Notes under the pieces: generated by a model | The model's database searches: none | What the model saw: the letters and a program-made list of their open reading frames with translations, nothing else | Told to the model about the DNA's origin: nothing | DNA from: Methanocalculus taiwanensis | GTDB lineage: Archaea; Halobacteriota; Methanomicrobia; Methanomicrobiales; Methanocorpusculaceae | Assembly: GCF_024372745.1 (NCBI RefSeq) | Contig: NZ_VOTZ01000002.1 | Span: 1-64,000 of the forward strand | Length of the DNA: 64,000 nt | Direction: 5' to 3' | Position numbers and translations under genes: made by a program | Shown here: positions 19,016-27,933 of the stretch, in pieces | Numbering within the stretch: position 1 is the stretch's first letter | Layout: every line of letters starts with the position of its first letter

Positions 19016-19782
19016 TTGCCGGGTACTATTTCTCATCATCATCAAAGGTCTGGGAAGATCCGGAATGGATCCTGGGGATAGAAGAGCTTGGGTATGATGG
19101 CTGGGAGATCTCAGCAGATGGTAATTATCGTCTTGACGACCCTAAAAAAAGGGCACGTATTGACGAGGTACTCAGCAGTACTACTCTGGATATTACGGTT
19201 CATGCACCCTATGGCGATCTGAACCTCGCTTCGATCAACTATCCGATCTGGCGTGAATCCATACGGCAGATCTGCCTCTGTATCGAACATGCCGCAGATC
19301 TCACTGACAGGGTCACACTCCATCCGGGGTATCTCTCTCCCCTCTCCAAACTTGATCCAGGACGTGCATGGGCGCTCCAGAAAGAGGCACTTGGCGAGAT
19401 TGGTGCTGTTGCAGTAGATTGTGGTGTGCTTGCATGCCTTGAGAACATGATTTCGATAAAGGAATTCCTCTGCCGCGATCCCGGTGAGCTGTTTGGGATG
19501 ATTGACGGGATCGAAGGCATTGGTGTCACAATAGATATCGGGCATGCAAATACCACCAGTACAATCGATGAATTTTTGCACCATCTCCCTGCAGCCAATC
19601 ATCTTCATATTCATGATAATCATGGAAGAACAGACGAGCATCTGGCTCTGATGAAAGGCACTGTGAACTGGAAGAAAGTCTCACGTGCAATTCTCGATAC
19701 ATATACCGGCATCGTCGTCGTGGAAGGGCGGAATCTGAAAGAAGCAGAAGAGAGCCTTACAGTTATCAGGGGGTGGCAGTAA
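19012..19782 (+). CDS. sugar phosphate isomerase/epimerase-like TIM-barrel protein
   Basis: A 256-residue member of the AP endonuclease 2 / xylose isomerase-like TIM-barrel family. Metal-ligand positions are visible: TLHPGY, CLENM, VTIDIGHANTT, HLHIHDNHGRTDEH and a terminal VVVEGRN strand. Members isomerise or epimerise sugars or cleave abasic DNA; the substrate is not assignable. The ATG at 19012 forms an ATGA overlap with the preceding stop. A second member of this family lies at 42329-43036, also next to a radical SAM gene. Confidence 0.85.
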   Translation: MIAGYYFSSSSKVWEDPEWILGIEELGYDGWEISADGNYRLDDPKKRARIDEVLSSTTLDITVHAPYGDLNLASINYPIWRESIRQICLCIEHAADLTDRVTLHPGYLSPLSKLDPGRAWALQKEALGEIGAVAVDCGVLACLENMISIKEFLCRDPGELFGMIDGIEGIGVTIDIGHANTTSTIDEFLHHLPAANHLHIHDNHGRTDEHLALMKGTVNWKKVSRAILDTYTGIVVVEGRNLKEAEESLTVIRGWQ

Positions 19783-20714
19783 TCGCCGGAGAAACATTGC
19801 ATGTTCATTTCCTTGGTACTGCCGGTGCCCTTCCAACACCCCAGAGGAACCCCTCATGCATTATGGTCAGGAGGGGATCGGATACACTTCTATTCGACTG
19901 CGGAGAAGGGGCACAACAGCAGATGATGCGTGTTAGGACCGGTTTCACCGTCGATGCTATCTTTATCTCCCACTGGCATGCAGATCATTACCTTGGAATA
20001 TTCGGACTTCTTGAAACGATGGGGTTCAATGGGCGGCGAGATCCGATCAGGCTCTATGGCCCGCGCCGCATCTATGAGATGGTCTCGATCATCAGGCAGC
20101 TAAACCCGGGCATTTCTTTTCCAATCGAAGCCGCTGAGCTACGGGATGGCGAGGCGATTCTCTTTGACGGGTACCGGGTAATCCCATTTGCCACCCGTCA
20201 TGGTTGTGAGAGCTATGGCTTTATTCTGGAAGAGGATCAACGCCCCGGCCGGTTTGATCGCGAGGAGGCGATCTCTCTTGGAGTGCCCCCGGGCCCGTTC
20301 TTTGGCCGCCTCCAGCGCGGCGATTCCATCTCCATACTCGTTGATGGAGAAGAGATGACAATCACCCCCGATCAGGTGATGGGACCTGCGCGTCCCGGTA
20401 GAAAATTAGTATATACCGGAGATACGCGTCCATTGAGAATATGGCCTGATGCAGCATATCGTGCCGATCTGCTCATCCATGATGCAACATTTGATGATGC
20501 TGAATCTGCACGTGCGGATGAGGTCTTTCACTCTACTGCCGGAATGGCTGGCTTAGCTGCACGGGATACCGGTGCAGAGCGGCTTGCACTTGTGCATATC
20601 AGTTCACGATATACCCAGACAGCAACCCATATACAGGATGCAAAAAGACATTATCAAGGCGAAATTCTTTTTCCAAATGACTGTACAATGATTGAGATAC
20701 CATTTAAGGACTGA
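19773..20714 (+). CDS. rnz: ribonuclease Z (tRNA 3' processing endonuclease)
   Basis: A 313-residue metallo-beta-lactamase-fold nuclease that removes 3' trailers from pre-tRNA, which matters here because the tRNA genes in the window lack encoded CCA. Key motifs: FLGTAGALPTPQRNPS at the start, zinc motif SHWHADH, an exosite-like segment GPFFGRLQRGD, YTGDTRP, HDATFDD, HSTAGMAG and a final HISSRY histidine. The GTG start at 19773 overlaps the upstream gene by ten bases. Length is normal for the short RNase Z form. Confidence 0.94.
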   Translation: MAVIAGETLHVHFLGTAGALPTPQRNPSCIMVRRGSDTLLFDCGEGAQQQMMRVRTGFTVDAIFISHWHADHYLGIFGLLETMGFNGRRDPIRLYGPRRIYEMVSIIRQLNPGISFPIEAAELRDGEAILFDGYRVIPFATRHGCESYGFILEEDQRPGRFDREEAISLGVPPGPFFGRLQRGDSISILVDGEEMTITPDQVMGPARPGRKLVYTGDTRPLRIWPDAAYRADLLIHDATFDDAESARADEVFHSTAGMAGLAARDTGAERLALVHISSRYTQTATHIQDAKRHYQGEILFPNDCTMIEIPFKD

Positions 20715-20736
20715 TGTACCATGGAGGGAGGACCTG

Positions 20737-21942
20737 ATGAACCAAACGATAGAGGAAGTCGCCCGCCGTTACCGCGACTTCCTGACCGGGTTTATCGCCC
20801 TCGTTATAAGCGCCCTCCTTGCGTCAGTCGCGGGCATCTATCTTGGTTCTGTTAATGAACTGCTGATACTGATACCCGGGCTTATGATCCTTGTCCCTTC
20901 ATCCATCAATATGAGAGGGGCAATAGCCGGCATACTCTCTTCACGGCTTGCATCCTCAATGCATCTTGGGGCATTTGATATCAACTATTCGAGGGGCTCG
21001 GTTCTTGGGGACAATCTTCGGGCAACCTTTATTCTAACTGTACTGATCGCCGCAATTGTCGGCATTATCGGATACGTCATCGGCATTTCAGCAGACCTTG
21101 AGATCATCTCGGTTCAGGAGATGATCCTGATATCGGTTATCTCAGGATCAATTGCCGGACTTATTGTTACATTAATCACCCTGATTGTATCACTGGGCAC
21201 CTACCGCTATGGACTGGATCTCGATATTGTCGGTGCCCCGACTGTCACGACGGCAGGGGATGTGATCACCCTTCCTCTCCTCGTTATATCTGCCGTGATC
21301 ATCGTGAATCTCCCACCATCCATGCAATACGTACTCTTTTTTGTGGTACTACTGCTCGTCGCTGTTGCTCTCTTTGGGATAGTGAGGGGGACTGTGATGA
21401 TTCGGTCTATCGTCAGGGAAGGCCTGCCCCTCCTCGCTCCACTCTGCATTCTTGGAACAATTACAGGTGTCATCTATACGGAGGGGCTTGAGGAGCTCGT
21501 TGCCACTGCTGCGCTATTAATTATAATCCCGCCATTTATGAACGGTTGTGGAGCAATTGGAGGTATCATCTGTTCAAAACTTGCTACCGGAATGCATATG
21601 GGAGAGATCGAACCAACAATAATCCCTGGACGGGAGGTCCTTTCTGGTTTCCTGACTAACTATATTTATGCACTAATCATCCTTCCAATAATGGCAGGGA
21701 TTGCGCATGCTGCAGCAGTCCTGATGCATCTTGATACTCCCGGCATAATGATGATGACCCTCATCACCACCCTGTCCGGGCTTATTGTAGTGACTGGCCT
21801 GAATCTTCTTGCATATCTGACGGCCAGCGTATCATTCTCCCTTGGCTATGATCCTGATAACTTTGGAATCCCTGTTGTCACCAGCAGTATCGATCTGATC
21901 GGAGCAAGTGTTCTTATCCTTGTCATCTACCTGCTACTATAG
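20737..21942 (+). CDS. MgtE/SLC41-like divalent cation transporter with two MgtE domains
   Basis: A 401-residue membrane protein built of two homologous halves of about 200 residues with about five membrane helices each. Signature loops are LVPSSINMRGAIAGILSSR in the first half and PPFMNGCGAIGGIICSK in the second, each followed by a MHLG or MHMG motif. It lacks the cytosolic N and CBS domains that gate bacterial MgtE, so it resembles eukaryotic SLC41 and archaeal transporters of Mg2+ or similar ions. The ATG at 20737 has GGAGG a few bases upstream; 15 earlier in-frame codons overlap RNase Z. The next gene starts one base before its end and may supply the regulatory part. Confidence 0.88.
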   Translation: MNQTIEEVARRYRDFLTGFIALVISALLASVAGIYLGSVNELLILIPGLMILVPSSINMRGAIAGILSSRLASSMHLGAFDINYSRGSVLGDNLRATFILTVLIAAIVGIIGYVIGISADLEIISVQEMILISVISGSIAGLIVTLITLIVSLGTYRYGLDLDIVGAPTVTTAGDVITLPLLVISAVIIVNLPPSMQYVLFFVVLLLVAVALFGIVRGTVMIRSIVREGLPLLAPLCILGTITGVIYTEGLEELVATAALLIIIPPFMNGCGAIGGIICSKLATGMHMGEIEPTIIPGREVLSGFLTNYIYALIILPIMAGIAHAAAVLMHLDTPGIMMMTLITTLSGLIVVTGLNLLAYLTASVSFSLGYDPDNFGIPVVTSSIDLIGASVLILVIYLLL

Positions 21943-23165
21943 TGATAAGTAGTGAAAGACAAAGTAGTAATGAAGTTATGTTCGATCTTGATCGTCAACC
22001 CGTCAACTTCAAGAATGTCCTCATTGAGATGAAGGATGTCTCAGAGTTAATGGTAGATCTGGCTTATTCTGCGATCCTCTTTGAGAGCAAGGAAATTGCA
22101 AATGAAGTTGTCAACCTGGAAGAGACAATGAACCTCCTCCTCTACCAGGCTCGTATCACAAGTATTCTCGGAGCCCGTAGATTGGAAGAGGCCGAGTCAA
22201 TGAGCGGTCTGCTTCAGATAGCCGAGGGTGCCGAGCGGATCTCAAATGCTGCATCTGAGATAGCAATGGTGCTTTTAAAGGATATCCGTATACCGGCTAA
22301 GATGCGGCTTGCACTTCCGGAGGCTGAAGAAGTGACAATCCGTGCTGAAATTGAGCCGGGATGCGATCTTGATGGCGTCATAATCGGAGATATCCGTCTT
22401 CAGAGCACTACAGGTATGCGGATTATCGCTATCAGGCGTGGCCGTTTCTGGACATATGATCCAGATAAAGAGACCTCTCTTAAGAAGGGCGATATTATCC
22501 TTGCAAAGGGTCCAGAAGATGGTATTGGTCCATTATACCGGTTATTAGGCGTTCCTGAGCCTTCAGAGGAGGAGGAGATTGAGCAGGCGCTTGATGATCT
22601 CGATCGGGCCGTTCTCCTGATAGTCGAGATGAAGAATATCAGTGAACTTGCAGTTGGCCTTGCATACACCGCCCTCCTCTTTGATAGCAGGGATATCGCC
22701 GAGGAGGTTGTCTGGCTCAATGAGCGTATGGATTCCATGCGCCTTCAGCTCGAACTCTGGGTGCTGGAGGCTGCAAAGCGGGTGGAGCACGTGGAATATC
22801 TCCGGGGGCTTCTTCATATGTCCGCCTTTGCTGATGCAATCTGTAGTTCAGCCTTCTCAATTGTCGACGTTATCATGCGTGATATTGAGATTCCCCCCAT
22901 ATTCCAGAAGATCATCCGCGAGTCTGACGAGATAATCTCCCGGATCGAAGTGAAAGAGGGATCATTCCTCTCAGGCAAGACCCTGAAGGAGGCGTCACTT
23001 GGAGCTGTGACCGGGATGGTTGTTCTGGCAATCAAGCGGGGAGATAAGTGGATCTATCGTCCAAAGAAGCATGTCCGCCTATATGAAGGTGACTATATCA
23101 TAGCAAAGGGCCGCCGCGATGGAGAGTGCCGGTTGCTGGCACTTTGTAAGCCGGAAGATGAGTAA
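21942..23165 (+). CDS. PhoU-like / TrkA-C regulatory protein, internally duplicated
   Basis: A 407-residue soluble protein made of two PhoU-like helical bundles, each followed by a TrkA-C (RCK-C) ligand domain. The first pair covers about 20-215 and the second 215-405; parallels include IEMKDVSELMVDLAYSAILF versus VEMKNISELAVGLAYTALLF and GDIILAKGPEDG versus GDYIIAKGRRDG. No pore or Rossmann RCK-N domain is present. Proteins of this type regulate ion channels or transporters. The GTG start at 21942 overlaps the MgtE-like stop by one base; ATG at 21978 is an alternative. Its twofold repeat matches the two halves of that transporter, so it is probably its gating subunit (inference). Confidence 0.85.
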   Translation: MISSERQSSNEVMFDLDRQPVNFKNVLIEMKDVSELMVDLAYSAILFESKEIANEVVNLEETMNLLLYQARITSILGARRLEEAESMSGLLQIAEGAERISNAASEIAMVLLKDIRIPAKMRLALPEAEEVTIRAEIEPGCDLDGVIIGDIRLQSTTGMRIIAIRRGRFWTYDPDKETSLKKGDIILAKGPEDGIGPLYRLLGVPEPSEEEEIEQALDDLDRAVLLIVEMKNISELAVGLAYTALLFDSRDIAEEVVWLNERMDSMRLQLELWVLEAAKRVEHVEYLRGLLHMSAFADAICSSAFSIVDVIMRDIEIPPIFQKIIRESDEIISRIEVKEGSFLSGKTLKEASLGAVTGMVVLAIKRGDKWIYRPKKHVRLYEGDYIIAKGRRDGECRLLALCKPEDE

Positions 23166-23188
23166 TACTCAATATTGGAGTTAAAACA

Positions 23189-25030
23189 ATGAGCAGTTCA
23201 ACAGAAGTGGTTTTAAAACTTGGCCCGGGTTGCGAGGTTGAGGATGTACAGGAAGGAAATATCTATCTTGGGAAAGTCCAGGGGTTTGCCAACTTTGGCA
23301 CCTTTGTTCAGCTGAATAATTCAGTAAAAGGGCTAATCCATAAGAGCAATGCCCTGACACAGCACAGGGAGCGAACAGACATTCTCGTGATGGTTGCACA
23401 GGTCCGCCCAAATGGTAATATTGATCTCCGTGAAGTTCTCCTTGATAACTATAGTACAAGAATGGTGAACAGGGCGGTTAGAACCACACATCTCTCTGAT
23501 ATCGGAGATAAAATTGGCAGGCGGGTTACCGTTGAAGGTGAGCTGGGACAGGTGAAACAGACGAGTGGCCCGACAATATTCACCATCATTGACGAAACCG
23601 GGGTTGAAAATGCTGCCGCCTTTATTGAGGCAGGTGTTCGTGCATACCCTGAGGCAAATACTGGCGATATTGTCCAGATCTCCGGAGAGGTGATGAAGAG
23701 AAATAATCAGCTTCAGATCGAAGTGTCAGCTCTCCATCGACTTGATGGGCAGGAGGCAGCAGATGTGCGGGAACGGATTGAAGCGGCACTTGAGCAGAGG
23801 GCTGAACCAGCTGATCTTCCCTTCCTTGTGGAGAGCGAGGTCCTGACAAAACTCAGGCCTGAGATGAGAAAGCTGGCAAAGATCGTCAGGCGGGCTGTCT
23901 TTACCCAGCAACCGATTATTCTCAGGCACCATGCAGATGCTGATGGTATTTCTGCTGCTGTGGCAGTTGAGACTGCTGTCGTTACCCTGATTCGCGAACA
24001 TGCATCAGATGCCGACTCCGATTATTATCTTTTCAAACGTTCCCCTTCAAAGGCTCCCTTCTATGAGATAGAGGATATTACCCGTGATCTGGATTTCATG
24101 CTTAAGGACAGTGTCCGGTTTGGGCAGAAGTTCCCGCTCATCTTCTTAATGGACAATGGCTCAACAGAAGAGGATATGCCGGCATACAAGCTTGCCCGTG
24201 TTTATGATCTCGATCTCATTGTCGCCGACCACCACCATCCTGATGCTATTGTGGATCAGTTCCTAAAAGCCCATGTTAATCCCTACCATGTTGATGGTGA
24301 TTTCGGGATAACTGCAGGGATGATCGGGACAGAACTTGCCAGGATGATTAACCCGTCTGTTGAAGAGAGGATTCGCCATCTGCCTGCCATAGCCGGAGTC
24401 GGGGATCGAAGCGACTCCCTCGAACTGCCTCAGTATCTCAATCTTGTTGCAGATGAGTACCCTCTTGAAGAATGTAAAAAAATTGCACTGGCACTTGATT
24501 ATGAGCAGTTCTGGCTCCGGTTTAATGATGGCCGTGAGATCGTTAAAGACATTCTCAACCTGAACAATAATCCTCTTCGACACAAAAAGCTGGTCGATCT
24601 CCTTGTTGAAGAGGCAGAAACTGCAATTGCAGAACAGGTAAAGACATTAATGCCGCATGTTGAACGCCGGACTCTTCCATCAGGTGCACACCTCTTCCTG
24701 GCCGATGTTGAGATGTACGCACATCGGTTCACCTTCCCACCCCCGGGAAAGACATCCGGGGAGATCCACGATCGTCTCTGTAATGAACATATGGGAGAAC
24801 CGGTTGTCACACTCGGTGTCGGTCCTGACTTTGTTGTGCTCCGTTCACGTGGAGTGATGATGAATATCCCTCAGATGGTCAGGGAGCTCCGTGATGAAAT
24901 CTCAGGAGGCGGCGTCAATGGCGGCGGACATCTTGTTGTTGGTAGCATCAAATTCGTTGAAGGGATGAGGGATGTGGTTATTGAGAAGCTTCTTGAAAAG
25001 ATTGGTACAGCCGCAGTTGTTAAAACTTGA
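23189..25030 (+). CDS. archaeal RecJ-like DHH phosphoesterase with S1/OB domains
   Basis: A 613-residue nuclease-like protein. Residues about 18-80 form an S1 RNA-binding domain (GNIYLGKVQGFANFGTFVQ) and 105-185 an OB-fold. The DHH core has HHADADGISAA (motif I), FLMDNGSTEED (II), VADHHHPD (III) and GVGDRSDS (IV). The DHHA1 domain ends with GGGHLVVGS. Archaeal relatives act as single-strand exonucleases (the GINS-associated GAN type or RNA 5'-3' exonuclease types); the S1 domain leaves RNA a possible substrate. A 23-base gap separates it from the PhoU/TrkA gene, so it may belong to the same operon. Confidence 0.9.
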   Translation: MSSSTEVVLKLGPGCEVEDVQEGNIYLGKVQGFANFGTFVQLNNSVKGLIHKSNALTQHRERTDILVMVAQVRPNGNIDLREVLLDNYSTRMVNRAVRTTHLSDIGDKIGRRVTVEGELGQVKQTSGPTIFTIIDETGVENAAAFIEAGVRAYPEANTGDIVQISGEVMKRNNQLQIEVSALHRLDGQEAADVRERIEAALEQRAEPADLPFLVESEVLTKLRPEMRKLAKIVRRAVFTQQPIILRHHADADGISAAVAVETAVVTLIREHASDADSDYYLFKRSPSKAPFYEIEDITRDLDFMLKDSVRFGQKFPLIFLMDNGSTEEDMPAYKLARVYDLDLIVADHHHPDAIVDQFLKAHVNPYHVDGDFGITAGMIGTELARMINPSVEERIRHLPAIAGVGDRSDSLELPQYLNLVADEYPLEECKKIALALDYEQFWLRFNDGREIVKDILNLNNNPLRHKKLVDLLVEEAETAIAEQVKTLMPHVERRTLPSGAHLFLADVEMYAHRFTFPPPGKTSGEIHDRLCNEHMGEPVVTLGVGPDFVVLRSRGVMMNIPQMVRELRDEISGGGVNGGGHLVVGSIKFVEGMRDVVIEKLLEKIGTAAVVKT

Positions 25031-25101
25031 TTATTTGTATGTATTGAACCATAAATGATTTATATTATGATAACCCAAAACTATCACCAGAGGTTAGCCA
25101 G

Positions 25102-25353
25102 ATGACTGTACCAGATAGCATTCGTGACAGGTATAACGAAACCCAGGACAGGATTCTGAAATATCTGCGTGGGGGACTGCAGATAGGCAGGCATTTCTTC
25201 AAGTCGAAGTATATTGCCCGGGATCTTGGCCTCTCCTCCAAAGAGGTCGGAACAAACCTTGCCATTCTCTCAGAGATCTGTGATGATCTTGAGATCAAGC
25301 GCTGGAGCTATTCAAACAGCACGACATGGATGGTAACGGCAAAAGCCATATAA
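25102..25353 (+). CDS. small winged-helix protein, DUF7123-like
   Basis: An 83-residue basic protein resembling the archaeal DUF7123 family. IARDLGLSSKEVGTNLAIL is a helix-turn-helix-like segment in which a recognition helix would follow SSKEVG, and the rest fits a winged helix. A DNA-binding role is an inference. GAGGT seven bases before the ATG at 25102 supports the start. It follows the RecJ-like gene by 71 bases. Confidence 0.75.
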   Translation: MTVPDSIRDRYNETQDRILKYLRGGLQIGRHFFKSKYIARDLGLSSKEVGTNLAILSEICDDLEIKRWSYSNSTTWMVTAKAI

Positions 25354-25382
25354 TTATTACACTTTAACTCCCTTTTTTTAGT

Positions 25383-25562
25383 ATGTCAAGTAAGATAGTA
25401 GAGATAACCGAGACTATCGAGTTTGTCGCTCATATTGATGAGGATAAAGATTGCCTGATGTCGCAGGATCCACCAGAATCTCTCTGGTTCAATATCGATG
25501 TTCCAAAAGGTCATGGATTACAGGCCGGAGATCGTATCAAAGTGACAATTGAAAAGGTCTGA
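25383..25562 (+). CDS. small acidic protein of unknown function (59 aa)
   Basis: Reading from ATG at 25383 to TGA at 25560-25562 gives a 59-residue acidic protein beginning MSSKIVEITETIEFVAHIDE and ending VTIEKV. It is mostly beta-strand-like, with LQAGDRIKVTIEKV resembling the last strands of a small OB or beta-barrel fold. It has no membrane segment. It starts 29 bases after the winged-helix gene on the same strand and converges on the next gene. I see no strong ribosome site, but codon use matches its neighbours. Function unknown. Confidence 0.6.
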   Translation: MSSKIVEITETIEFVAHIDEDKDCLMSQDPPESLWFNIDVPKGHGLQAGDRIKVTIEKV

Positions 25563-25574
25563 AAACCCTTAATT

Positions 25575-26255
25575 TCAGAGATATTCTTTCGGCACTTCAA
25601 GCGTAAGTGTATAGTAATCGATATTTTTTGCTGAGATTATCAGATACATCTCTTTTTCACTTGAAAGTACGATACTTCTCATGCTTCCTCTTCCGGTTAC
25701 TTCTCCTCCATCAAGGAGTGCCCCGGTCTGTGCGTCACAGAGTATATAACGAAAGACTGCCTGACCTGGGAACCTGTCTGCGGTTACTTCTGTCTTTATA
25801 CGCCAGTAAGGAGTTTTTGGAACCCTGAAAATGGTTGATACTCCGCCTCTCCTCTGTTCAAGTATACCGACAGGTATCCATTCGATCCCGGTTATACCTT
25901 CATAGTGCTGGGTAGTATGCGGAGCCATCCCAAAAAGGGGGAAGACCTCATATCGGTCACCATCTATGATCCGATAGGTCACCCCTTTGAATGTGTCAGA
26001 TTCAGGCATATACATTCGCGGATAGCCAAACGGGTTCTCTACCAGCTGGATGGTGAATACCGGATAAGAAAAAGGTTGTTCTTCTTTTTCAAATGGCATA
26101 AGATAGAGGATTTCAGACAGCCCGCCTCTGCCATTTGGTGCTCCACCTTCCTGGCTGATCCAGGGTATATTCATTGATGGCTGCTGTACTACAAGGCTGA
26201 TGATCAACACAACTGCAATAGCAGCGACAACTATGATCAAATCGGATCTGCCCAT
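25575..26255 (-). CDS. membrane-anchored extracellular protein of unknown function
   Basis: A 226-residue protein from ATG at 26255 (MGRSDLIIVVAAIAVVL). Residues about 6-25 form one N-terminal membrane anchor; the rest is expected outside the cell. The anchor shares the identical 15-residue string IAVVLIISLVVQQPS with the transglutaminase-like protein at 32043, although the outer parts differ. The C-terminal half looks like beta-sandwich sequence (KTEVTADRFPGQAVFRYILC, EKEMYLIISAKNIDYY). No catalytic motif is recognised. No Shine-Dalgarno site is visible. It converges on the small 59-residue gene with a 12-base gap. Confidence 0.75.
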   Translation of the reverse strand: MGRSDLIIVVAAIAVVLIISLVVQQPSMNIPWISQEGGAPNGRGGLSEILYLMPFEKEEQPFSYPVFTIQLVENPFGYPRMYMPESDTFKGVTYRIIDGDRYEVFPLFGMAPHTTQHYEGITGIEWIPVGILEQRRGGVSTIFRVPKTPYWRIKTEVTADRFPGQAVFRYILCDAQTGALLDGGEVTGRGSMRSIVLSSEKEMYLIISAKNIDYYTLTLEVPKEYL

Positions 26256-26379
26256 AATTCTACTGTGGTGAGGATTTAATAAAATGTGTTGATGCAAAGA
26301 GACTAATCATAGCCTATGTATATCCCGTTTCTTGCAGAGAGGGAAAGATTCTTTTATGTCTATGGTATAATCAGATGCT

Positions 26380-26634
26380 ATGGATATCCCGATGCTCAGG
26401 ACATGGGCAATATTTTACCTGATATCGTTTGTTGTCCTGCTCTTCGCCCTCTTTCTGTCCACCCAGGGTGTCCTCCTCTGGGTAAGCCTGTTTCTTGTTT
26501 TTATATTGATAGGAGTGAATCTCTTTACACTTTCACTGGAGATTAAAAGAAGAGGTATGAAGAAGGAAAGGTTACAAAAACTCTCGAAAATTGATGATCC
26601 CGAGTATCTCCTCGATCAGAAGAAACTCTGGTGA
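26380..26634 (+). CDS. small two-helix membrane protein
   Basis: An 84-residue protein with two hydrophobic helices (about 8-29 and 31-52) and a basic cytoplasmic tail (EIKRRGMKKERLQKLSK). I recognise no family. It starts with ATG at 26380, divergent from the anchored protein and ending six bases before the convergent cheR-like gene. Confidence 0.6.
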   Translation: MDIPMLRTWAIFYLISFVVLLFALFLSTQGVLLWVSLFLVFILIGVNLFTLSLEIKRRGMKKERLQKLSKIDDPEYLLDQKKLW

Positions 26635-26640
26635 TGGCAG

Positions 26641-27441
26641 TTATTTGATATCGTTTTTAATAAGTATCTTCTGAAGAGCATTGTAATGGGAAAAGAGCCC
26701 TTCTACCTCACGCCCCAGGTATTCGGTCTTGCCCATGACATAGAATCCGCCGCTGTTTAATGCACTATGGATGGTTCTGGCAAGATCATTCTTCTGCCCT
26801 TCGGTGAAGTAGATGGTGACATTCCGGCAGGTAACAATATCCACGTATCTGGCTGCGGGAATGCCGCTCATCAGATCATGTTTTCGGAAATGAATCATAT
26901 CTTTTAAGTGTTGTTTGACCCGGTACCTGCCGTCGGGGAGCTCATCAAAATGCCTGCGTATTATTGCAGTATTCAGCTTCTCTACGGCTTTGCTCTCATA
27001 AATTCCATCTTTTGCTTTCTGAAGGATATTTTCATCAATATCGGTTGCATAAATTGTACTGGAGATACCGCTTTTTCGGGTCGTTAGTTCTGAGATGATC
27101 ATCGCCAGCGAATAGGGTTCTTCGCCCGAAGAGCAACCGGCGCACCATATCCTGATGCGATTATGCTCCGAGATGAACTTTGGGATAAGTTCTTTCCTGA
27201 GAATTTCAAAGACCTCGGCATCCCGGAAGAATTCTGTGACATTTATAGTGAGGGCATTCCGGAGGAGTTCCCATTCAGCAGGATGGTTATTCAGATACCG
27301 GGTATATTCTTCATAATTGCCAGATCCGGTCGTTCGCATCCTTGAGAGGAGCCTCCGTTTGATATATTCTTCTTTATATTGTGAACACCGGACTTTGAGG
27401 GTTTTTTCTATGAGAGCCTTAAGCTGTTTGAGATCATCCAT
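26641..27441 (-). CDS. cheR: CheR-type glutamate methyltransferase
   Basis: A 266-residue S-adenosylmethionine-dependent enzyme that methylates glutamates on chemoreceptors. The N-terminal helical domain (1-70) has the receptor-facing basic residues EEYIKRRLLSRM; NVTEFFRDAEVF and the SAM loop RIWCAGCSSGEEPYSL follow, then ATDIDENIL and CRNVTIYF. No other chemotaxis gene is near it, so it may act with components elsewhere or in a different signalling system. ATG at 27441. Confidence 0.93.
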   Translation of the reverse strand: MDDLKQLKALIEKTLKVRCSQYKEEYIKRRLLSRMRTTGSGNYEEYTRYLNNHPAEWELLRNALTINVTEFFRDAEVFEILRKELIPKFISEHNRIRIWCAGCSSGEEPYSLAMIISELTTRKSGISSTIYATDIDENILQKAKDGIYESKAVEKLNTAIIRRHFDELPDGRYRVKQHLKDMIHFRKHDLMSGIPAARYVDIVTCRNVTIYFTEGQKNDLARTIHSALNSGGFYVMGKTEYLGREVEGLFSHYNALQKILIKNDIK

Positions 27442-27582
27442 ACTTGCTATCTAATAAACATTGTTTCAAACGGATATATAGGTGCTCTTAAATCATAATT
27501 CTCTACAGGGCAAACGTATTTTGAGAAATCCGGGATTATTGTATCGGAATCTTTATCTTTTATCCTCTGCTATGTTCACATA

Positions 27583-27933
27583 ATGAAAACCATCGGTTAC
27601 CTTCTCGGTGGGATAGTGATACTGTGCCTGTTGTCAACAGGATGTATGACCACAGGTATCGGAGATATCACCTATGAAGAGTCGGCTTTTTTGATCCGAA
27701 TCGATGATGCGGCACTGGACGAGATCCTGGTGCAGATTCTCATTTATGAGGTAAGTGGACTTCATCAGGAGGAAGAACAACTAATCATCAAGACTATTGA
27801 GCTGATACCTGGAGATAATGTCATTACACTATCTGCCCCTCTCCCTGATGGAAACTATAAAGCACATATTACGCTCTTCTCAGATGGAAAAAGGGTTGCT
27901 GGAAGGATATTGGATTTTCACATAAATGAATGA
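27583..27933 (+). CDS. lipoprotein of unknown function
   Basis: A 116-residue protein with a signal peptide and lipobox (LLSTGC, Cys at residue 21), so probably lipid-anchored outside the membrane. The remainder looks like one immunoglobulin-like beta-sandwich (IELIPGDNVITLSAPLPDG, YKAHITLFSDGKRV). The adenine deaminase start overlaps its stop (ATGA), which implies joint transcription without suggesting a shared function. Confidence 0.75.
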   Translation: MKTIGYLLGGIVILCLLSTGCMTTGIGDITYEESAFLIRIDDAALDEILVQILIYEVSGLHQEEEQLIIKTIELIPGDNVITLSAPLPDGNYKAHITLFSDGKRVAGRILDFHINE

